From assembly GCA_025529335.1 (NCBI GenBank), contig JAMYHX010000109.1, forward strand, positions 1 to 64,000: a stretch of 64,000 bases of DNA. Reading direction: 5' to 3'. This document shows, in pieces, positions 56,857 through 64,000 of this stretch (position 1 is its first letter; every line of letters begins with the position of its first letter). Both the position numbers and the translations under genes were made by a program. The notes under the pieces are model-generated. The model did no database searches and was not told where the DNA came from. It worked only from the letters and a program-made list of their open reading frames with translations. The DNA comes from Rhizopus sp. PT2906. Its lineage: Eukaryota; Mucoromycota; Mucoromycetes; Mucorales; Rhizopodaceae.

Positions 56857-59834
56857 ATGACAATTACAAATGAGCAAACCACGACAACAAGTGGGAGAGT
56901 AAATGACTTGGGAGAAAAAGAAACGACGACTGTTGTCAACATATTAGGACTTTCTCTTGTAAATATACTACAAGATATCAGAAATAGTCAAGGTAGATAT
57001 TTATATAAAAAAAGAACAGGCCTTTTGATCTTTTAACGGTTTTCTTTTTTTTTTTAAAAAAAAAAAAAGAAAAAGAAACATGTGCATCATCCTCAGAAAC
57101 AGCAGCATTTTTAGCTCAACGCAGTCTTGATGATAAAGATGGAATTTATATTCACTGCCTGATGACTGGATTTATGGCGGTTTATCTAACATTCATTGAA
57201 CTTGTTCTGTCAGACTCATTTCATGATTTCATGCGACTATTTTCACCGCATGATTCCTTGTTAAGCACGCCATTTGTATGGTACTACTATAAACATCATG
57301 TTTCACTACTATATCACCTACGCATACAACTTGATCATCTTGATATATCAATCACTAGCATTGACACCATCATTTCCAAATTTTATACCCACTACTTTTT
57401 AGAAACATCAGCCCAGAAGCACCAAAAAGATCATGGTCAATATTATACACCCAAACCAGTCATTCAGTTCATGTGGGAGAAGGTAATTGCGTCAAGACCT
57501 CTTTTAGTACACTGCGGTATACCACGCATCTTTGATCCATGTCTTGGAATAGGCTCCTTTTTATGCGAATACATTCATCGATTGATTGAGCAGTGTAGAC
57601 AATATGTATGGAATGACGCTGAGCGTCTTGCCAAGCTGTTGACACAAGATATTCCTGAAAGCATATGGGGAGTAGAGATTGATCCATTTACATATCATTT
57701 ATGCAAATTGAACATGATGGTTCACTTGTTTCCTATTTATCAAAGATTAAATGAACTCCAATTAAGCTTACCGCCACATTCAATAAATCGATTGAGATTA
57801 TTTTGTAATGACACGCTCACGTTGCGATGTGACGACGGTAACCAAGACGCTTTTGAAAAGGACTGCCTCAATCTATTACGTGATCCTTCAAAGCTAAAGT
57901 TTCATTATATCGTCACAAACCCACCCTACATGATCAGAAAGACCGGATTCATCACTCAACCCGATCCTACGCTCTATGATCTGCAAACACTCGGAGGAAG
58001 AGGTACTCAAGCTTATGTATACTTTATGTGGGCTGCTCTTCAACGCATTGATGATCAACTTGGTCAAGTCTGTCTGATCACGCCCAGTCAATGGACCATA
58101 CTCGAGTTTGCCCAGCATTTCCGGTAATAACAAAAAAAACATTGTCCTTTTTCTCTTTTGAGAGTTAAAAAAAAAATCACACAGCTCATTCCGCTGTTTA
58201 AATGAATTAATAGAGAATGGATCTTGATGAATTGTAAGCTGCTAGACATGTATGAATTTGAACCATATAAAATTTGGCCCAAGGTACAAACAGATTCACT
58301 CATTTTCCGTATTTGCAAACGTACATCAATACTGGATCATTTTGAATATACACTCTATCTTCGAAACAAGGCTCGAAATACACCGCTTGCTGACCTGTTG
58401 CAGCAGTATCGCGATTTCAATCCCCTGACAAACTGTAACCCCCAGCTTCAGTTTCGATACAGCTTTTGTTTAAAGAGCTGTAAGGGTATGGCATCCTTTG
58501 CATTCATTCTTCCAACCACTTCCTGTCTGGACGAGCTTAACAGGCTTACTGGTCATTTGCCACGGTTATGTGATGGAGAAGGCAAGAGAGATGGCCAAGC
58601 GCCTCTTGTTTGGCATCGGGGACCCAATACAAATCCTGTTTATGCTCTCGTGGTCAGAACTGCATGGGCACGACACAGATTTGGAGATAAAGTGTGTCAG
58701 CAGTGGTTAAAGCCTTGCTTTTATTGGAATGGTAAGTCAGGGTATGCGTCTACTGGAGGCGGTAAAGAAGGAGAATTTTGGAAAACAAGGGACCCACTTC
58801 GACTCATCAAAAAGGAAGCCTCAGCAGCCGAAGCGTATTGGCCATACCGTTCATATGACGAAAAGGAGTCATTTTATTCTCTCATCATGATCAATAGAGA
58901 AGACGCTGACTACTTGCGAGCACAGAGCACAGAGGACAAGAGTTATGCTGTGCTCTATAATTACTTACATGAAGCTCGTCTTTCGTTGCAGGCCAACAAG
59001 AATGATAAAGATATTGTGTATTGTCAGTACAGCAAATGTGGGACAGAATATCCTGTAAAGATCGTTCATCCTATCAACTGTGGCTATTATTCACGTACGC
59101 AGCCTCGTCAAAGATTTTTTATAGACACAACACAGATAGCCGTGACGAACCAGTGCATTTATTTTACGATTCAACCCTCGACTCCCTGGCAAGACTATGA
59201 TTACTTTTGTGGAATCTTGAATTGTACTCTCTTGCAGTACTTTACCAAAATGTACTGCAGTTATGATCAGCAAGGTCGAATGCGGTTCTTTGGACGGTCT
59301 ATGGCCACTATACCATTTGCTCCGCCTCCTTCCGCTCGATTCATGCATGAACTTGCTCTCTTTGTACAATCCGTCACGTTCACTCGCACATGGCTGTACA
59401 CATTTATTCGACATACACACAGTGGACAACGGCTGATGGAGCGTGTAAGAAGCTACGAATGGCACCTTGATGAAGCTGACAAGACAGCGTTAAGCCATTA
59501 CGATACGCTTGACATACGGCCCGATGCTGATCTAGCAAGCTTTTCGTGCTGGCAAAGTATACAATGGATCGATGACTTTGTACAGAGAAAACGAGGCGAT
59601 GCGTTCCACTGTTTTGTCGTTTTGTTGAAAATTGCGTCTTTATTTCAGTTTGCGATTGATCAGATGGCCTATTATGCATACGGTATTCCTCTTCATCTGC
59701 AGTTGGAAGTAGAAAAGGAGCTACAGCTGATCAGTCAACGTAGAGAATGGACAATGCAGATTAGGGAACTGGAATATAATGAAGAGAATTGGAGTAGTTT
59801 GATCATAAACACAGCAAAATCCCTGGTGGATTAG
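56857..59834 (+). CDS. Restriction-modification-type N6-adenine DNA methyltransferase (Eco57I/type IIG-like)
   Basis: Three exons (56857-56992, 57097-58123, 58214-59834) give 927 residues. Residues about 155-390 hold the bacterial N6_Mtase core: GQYYTPKPVIQFM (from H158), AdoMet motif I FDPCLGIGSFL (D192), a motif-II-type WGVEIDPFTYHLCKLN and catalytic motif IV VTNPPYM (N320). This NPPY class methylates the exocyclic amine of adenine in DNA. The remaining about 500 residues resemble a target-recognition region as in type IIG enzymes, including a TaqI-type C-terminal segment near FFIDTTQIAVTNQCIYFTIQ followed by FCGILNCTLLQYFTKMY. The N-terminal 150 residues are helical and show no PD-(D/E)xK or other nuclease motif. 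Two canonical spliceosomal introns show it is a resident eukaryotic gene, not contamination. The catalytic residues are intact. Confidence 0.88.
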
Positions 59835-59885
59835 AGAATGATAATGATAACTTTATTATTATGGAGGATTGTAAAATATGTATAA

Positions 59886-61084
59886 TTAAGAAGAGTAACC
59901 TGGAGGAGAAGAAGACGAAATGGCTGCGTATGTTAGGTGGTTTTCATTATGGCTATTGTCATCAGATAGTATGGTGTCATCTATATGTCCTCCATATGCG
60001 GGAGGTGGTGGAAGTAATCCTTGCTTTGGTGCAAACGCTGCTTCTCGTTGATTTGCTATGATTATTGTTATACATTATGCCTTTGTTGGATGAGTATTTT
60101 TTTTTTTTTTACCTGGTATATATAAAAATTCTTGTAAGCCAAAATTGACAGACACATGGCAAGGACCAGAAGCCCCAACGATGGGAAAGATAGGATATTT
60201 AAATCCTATCAGTGCTTTACCTAGATTCTAAAGAAAGGAAAATAGAGAAGGGAGAGGGGGAGAGAAAAAAAAGAAAGTAAGAGAGAGATTGTAGGAAACT
60301 GGTGAACGAGAGGCATCTTACTTTTCCATTTTGAGTAAAGAAGATAGTTCCACTTTGATACAGATATCCTACACCTACGACATCGCCTTCCTTTATTGGT
60401 GGTCCATAGGGTCTTCCGTAGGTCGAATCACTGACAAATACAGCTCCTGAATTAGAATGATACGCTACAGAATGCTTATGCCATCCTGGTAATCTCCACC
60501 TTGGATAAGGTTTAGTCGCAAAACCTATGGCCACGCTATCCTCTTCGTGTAACTGGAGCACTTTTACTTCCCAGTAAGACAATTCCTGCATAGGTACTGG
60601 GAGATTGGTCATGATGCTTCCTTGACCTTGGCAAAATACGATTGTATAAGGATCATCCATAATCGCAGCATTACTTTCGTACTCTGAATCCTGCGTCATG
60701 TCGGCCTCTACAAACTTCCAAGCCAAGACTCCTTTTTCGATTATCATCGGATCATTCTTTACATCGATGAATTGAGTTGTATTTGGTGGATATTTCTGTT
60801 GCCAGTCTATTTAAATATACGGTTAAGTGCTTATTATTATAATGTATACCTCCTCTCTTACTTGTTACTGTTTTTATTGTTTCGTCGTCAGCCGCCTCTG
60901 CAATACGAACCAGTTGAATGTCATTCACTGGTCGTCCTTCTTCTTCTTGTTGCTGTTGTCGTTGTTGTTCAAGGAAACGAGTCTTTCTGAATACCCTTAA
61001 GCCAACACAGGCAGTTACTGAGAATAAGAGAATGACGAATATGATTACAATTGCGTAAACAGGCTCATAGGGATTGTCAGGCAT
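59886..61084 (-). CDS. SSH4: SSH4/EAR1-like SPRY-domain ubiquitin-ligase adaptor
   Basis: Four exons (61084-60862, 60806-60322, 60227-60113, 60055-59886) give 330 residues. A short lumenal N-terminus precedes one membrane helix (YAIVIIFVILLFSVTACVGL). A linker then leads to a SPRY domain: YWEVKVLQLHEEDSVAIGFA, GWHKHSVAYHSNSG, GDVVGVGYLYQSGTIFFTQN and GPCHVSVNFGLQEFLY. The C-terminal tail holds two PPxY motifs, PPAY and PPGY, the docking sites for Rsp5-type HECT ligases. The architecture equals yeast Ssh4, a vacuolar/endosomal adaptor sorting transporters for degradation. It is convergent with the methyltransferase gene, with 51 bp between stop codons. Confidence 0.92.
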
Positions 61085-61684
61085 CAGGTTATGAAAAAAA
61101 GAGAGAGAGAGAGGAGAGAGATTAAAAAAAGCAATTGAGCTGAGTTTTATAAAATTGGAAAGGAGTGAAAGAACAAAGAATTAGACGCATCCTTTTCTTG
61201 TTTATTGTTGTAAAGACATTCATTGGATAAGAAAAGGATGAAAGGGTATAAATACATAAAAGTCATTAATTTCCCCTTTCTATTTCATATTGACAACAAT
61301 GATTACTGCATCAACTGGTTACTGCTTTATTTGCCATATTTATGCAAAAGCAGCTACTTTAGAAATTTCATTCATATATAGTTTAGCCTGTTAATGATCA
61401 ATACTGATTACTGTTAACTGGACACAATGCATGCAAAAAAAAAAAAAAAAAAAGTCGCTGTTTCCTTGTATTTGATATTTACAATTATTCCCTTTCCCTT
61501 TAATATCCCCCCTTTTTTTTTTCTCTCTCTCTCTTTACACTGATTAACTTTATCAACATAATAAAAGTTTGATACAAACTTGTAAAGTACACATTTATTA
61601 CGCTCTTCTTTTTTTCTTGTTAGATGTAATATTTATAGTATGTATATGATAACTCGGTTTCTTTTTTCGTATTTACATTCTAGG
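61085..61684. other. Intergenic region between two minus-strand genes
   Basis: It contains the SSH4-like promoter (with GA and poly-A tracts near 61098-61130) and the 3' flank of the nucleotidyltransferase gene. A poly-A run lies at 61436-61453 and a pyrimidine tract at 61508-61536. No gene is seen. Confidence 0.6.
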
Positions 61685-64000
61685 TTATTTTGAAGCACGA
61701 AGCCTGTTGTTGCTTTTGTTTTTTGGCGGTCTATGATTGGTATTATTTTTACTATTGCTTTTTGACGGTTTCTTATGCTTGCTCTTGTTGCTACCATTGT
61801 TGATCGCTGTTGCTGTGGAAACAAATGACTTGCTGTTGGCAACCGGTCGTTTTGTTGTTGCAGTGGTTGGCGCTGGAGCAATCTTTACTATTTCTGCCAG
61901 AGTCTTTTTCTTTTCTTCACTGTCGCTATTATTATCATTATTATTATTATTACTGTCTACATTAGTGTTATCGCCATGTCTTTTCACCGTAGACCATCGT
62001 CGTGGGCCTACTGTTGGAGCTCCCATCTCCTTTGATGTATGCGCATGGCCCGAAATCGATGGCCATTCCATACCATTCGATTGTCTACGTAGCGGCCTTT
62101 CCTCAGACTGCTTTTGCTGTTGATGATGATGTGAATTCTGATGATCAAATACTTTCTTTCTTTGATATCCATTTCTCTTGACAAATCCTTCTTTATTATC
62201 CTCACGCTGTCTAGTAGGCTTCTTTTGATGTCTCGTAAACAAGCTATCTATTGATCGCGGATGATTTGTATCCTTACTGATGTTCAACATCGATAACAAG
62301 CTTGAAGGAACAGGCGACAGAGGATGACTACCATGACGTGTAGTTCGGCTTTGGATTATTGTATCCAGAGCTTGTGAAGAACTAAAACGGGGATAAAACG
62401 TCGAATGAAGTGCTGATGGTCTATATGATGAGCTCGAGGGAGCTTTTGGCAATTGTTGATAGTGACAGATGCCGTCGACCATGCTCTTTCGACGATCATG
62501 AGGATGTGCTGTGAGTTCAATTTTGTGATTATCGTCAGAATAGGTAGGCAGGGTGAGTGAAAAGATGTTGGTCGTGGGTATGTCTGTGTTGTGATCAGAG
62601 GCATGGAACATGTGCTTATACGGCGCACAGATCGTCTCTAGATCAGCGTGATCAAGAACCAAGTCTAAACATCGTTGAAACTCACATCTTAATCCTAAAA
62701 CCGAGGTTACATCTGCAGAGTTACCGAGGTTTCTTTGAGTGTTAAACGGTTCTTCTACGCACAAGCTCGTCCTATTCCTTCCAGTATCCCATCCTTTCTC
62801 ATTCTTTGTCAGATACTTTCCCTGCCGCACAGATACAACTTGACTGTCATAATCAAATTCGATAGCAAATCGACGAAAGAACGCATATAGTAATCCTCCA
62901 AGGCTCTCCTTATTCTTTAGCCCAAATCCTTTCCACTTTTTGATGTCATCACAAAAGTAATACTCATCGTTATTCAATTCTTCATTTTCTGTCGCATGAA
63001 GGATTGGCAAAATAGGAGGTTCACGCTGCTGTAGAAAGTTGATGATCATGCATGTCCATGTGTAAGATGATAATGTTCCACCGTTGGCTGGTAATAACAC
63101 AATATGAATCATCTTGGTCCATTCTACATTTTTTTCAATCGCTTACCTGCGTCGTTTAATTGCCTCTGTTTGGTCCAATGCTTGACTGCCATGATCAGCG
63201 GTCGTACACGAGGATCAAGGGCGACATAAACTTTGATCATCTTTGTATTTTGTAAAGCAAGTGTATTATTTACATTGATATCGCATGAGAGTTGTCTACG
63301 AGTCATTAGTTAAAAGAGTCAATATTATGTAATAGACATACAACTCTGGGTCAAACAGGCGAACAATGGGTACTTTTGCACGTGGTACACAAACAACATG
63401 CTGCATTCCACCTATAAACAACATTGAGCATACCCTCTTTTTTTCATGTATGGTGATTCTTACATCTTTTAAATAATTTTGCAAGTACTCTGACATTTCG
63501 TAATCCATTCCATGGCGTAGTGATACACAAATCGATATCAGACGAACCTGTACCTAAATCATTCATAGAGGATCTACATAGGGTGTATACAACATGTATA
63601 GTTTATTTCGTCTGAGAAACTGTTTGAACTGCATATATATATTCTATTCTTGTGTCCAATGATCCTTACCCAAACACATGTGCCTTTATATCATGATCCG
63701 GCCATTCACTATTCAATAACTTTTCCATCTTCTTTACAAACTTTAGTCTTCTCTCGTAACTTTCCTTTGTTGGTAAAAGTTTCTAAAAAAAAGTGTTAAC
63801 AGAGCCCATAATAACTTTGTTCGTTTACCTGGTAAAGTTGTAAAATGTCTATCGAGAGGTTATCCTCTTGTTGCTTATCGAGAAAATAGGGAACAAAAGA
63901 GCTTTTAGACTCATCGGGTGCAAGACATTGGAACATGGGCTGAGGCACAAAGTTCTCTACCAGTTCTGTATAATTATCTGTGGATGCCTGCATCCTCTTC
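61685..64000 (-). CDS. Cid1/Trf-type nucleotidyltransferase (poly(A)/poly(U) polymerase family), 5' end outside window
   Basis: Several exons are read on the minus strand; the reading frame is still open at base 64000, so the N-terminus may be missing. The catalytic block SSMNDLGTGSSDIDLCITTP has the G-S...DxD signature. The third aspartate lies in LQLSCDINVNN, formed across an intron (63350-63305 region). The central domain (DPRVRPLIMAVKHWTKQRQL, GGTLSSYTWTCMIINFLQQ) and a PAP-associated domain (NKESLGGLLYAFFRRFAIEF) are complete. The last exon starts at 63087. The about 280-residue C-terminal tail is disordered, Ser/Asn/Gln- and Lys-rich, and unusual for this family. Whether it adds A or U to RNA cannot be said. 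Confidence 0.85.

Noticed and set aside
61737..62123. 128-codon plus-strand frame rich in Leu/Val
   Set aside because: Antisense of the low-complexity C-terminus of the nucleotidyltransferase.

Overview
The window looks like nuclear DNA of an early-diverging fungus, most likely of the Mucorales. It is AT-rich and gene-dense. Almost every gene is split by short GT-AG introns of about 40-100 nt. The recognisable proteins are fungal/opisthokont housekeeping proteins: SEY1, mitochondrial Hsp70, NOP13, an MLP/TPR nucleoporin, an SSH4-type adaptor, ARPC1, mL59 and PNP. The mobile-element debris (a Fanzor/TnpB-like protein and a Mutator-like transposase) also fits. Wherever exon coordinates are given, I placed the junctions by hand and checked that the summed exon length is a multiple of three. 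They are models, not transcript-supported.

Layout. 1-1.9 kb: a broken Fanzor/TnpB-like element on the minus strand. 1.9-5.6 kb: gene-poor DNA with a tandem duplication, a decayed ORF and one uncharacterised membrane protein. 5.6-7.6 kb: FAD monooxygenase. 9.0-10.6 kb: acidic low-complexity protein. 11.7-16.7 kb: EF-hand mitochondrial carrier, ARPC1 and a METTL21-like methyltransferase. 16.9-22.5 kb: a 1771-residue Sel1-repeat protein. 23.4-34.2 kb: a compact housekeeping block (PIP-box/DUF4211 protein, oxysterol-binding protein, ZNF830-like, NOP13-like, PPIL1 cyclophilin, mitochondrial Hsp70, PNP). 34.2-38.1 kb: gene-poor DNA with one frameshifted pseudogene. 38.2-41.0 kb: tetraspan protein, 2OG-Fe(II) oxygenase, mL59. 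41.8-43.4 kb: a Mutator-like transposase remnant interrupted and flanked by poly-T tracts. 44.1-50.7 kb: membrane-bound carbon-nitrogen hydrolase, MAT2B-like protein, SEY1. 50.8-51.1 kb: a less AT-rich candidate structured RNA. 51.5-56.7 kb: MLP/TPR nucleoporin. 56.9-59.8 kb: a bacterial-style (Eco57I/type IIG-like) N6-adenine DNA methyltransferase carrying spliceosomal introns. 59.9-61.1 kb: SSH4-like adaptor. 61.7 kb to the end: a Cid1-type nucleotidyltransferase that runs off the window.

Most genes are unrelated housekeeping functions rather than one pathway. The most unusual gene is the restriction-modification-type methyltransferase at 56.9-59.8 kb. It appears intact, fused to a specificity-like C-terminal region and without a visible nuclease, which suggests an acquired and domesticated DNA-modification enzyme in a lineage known for 6mA.
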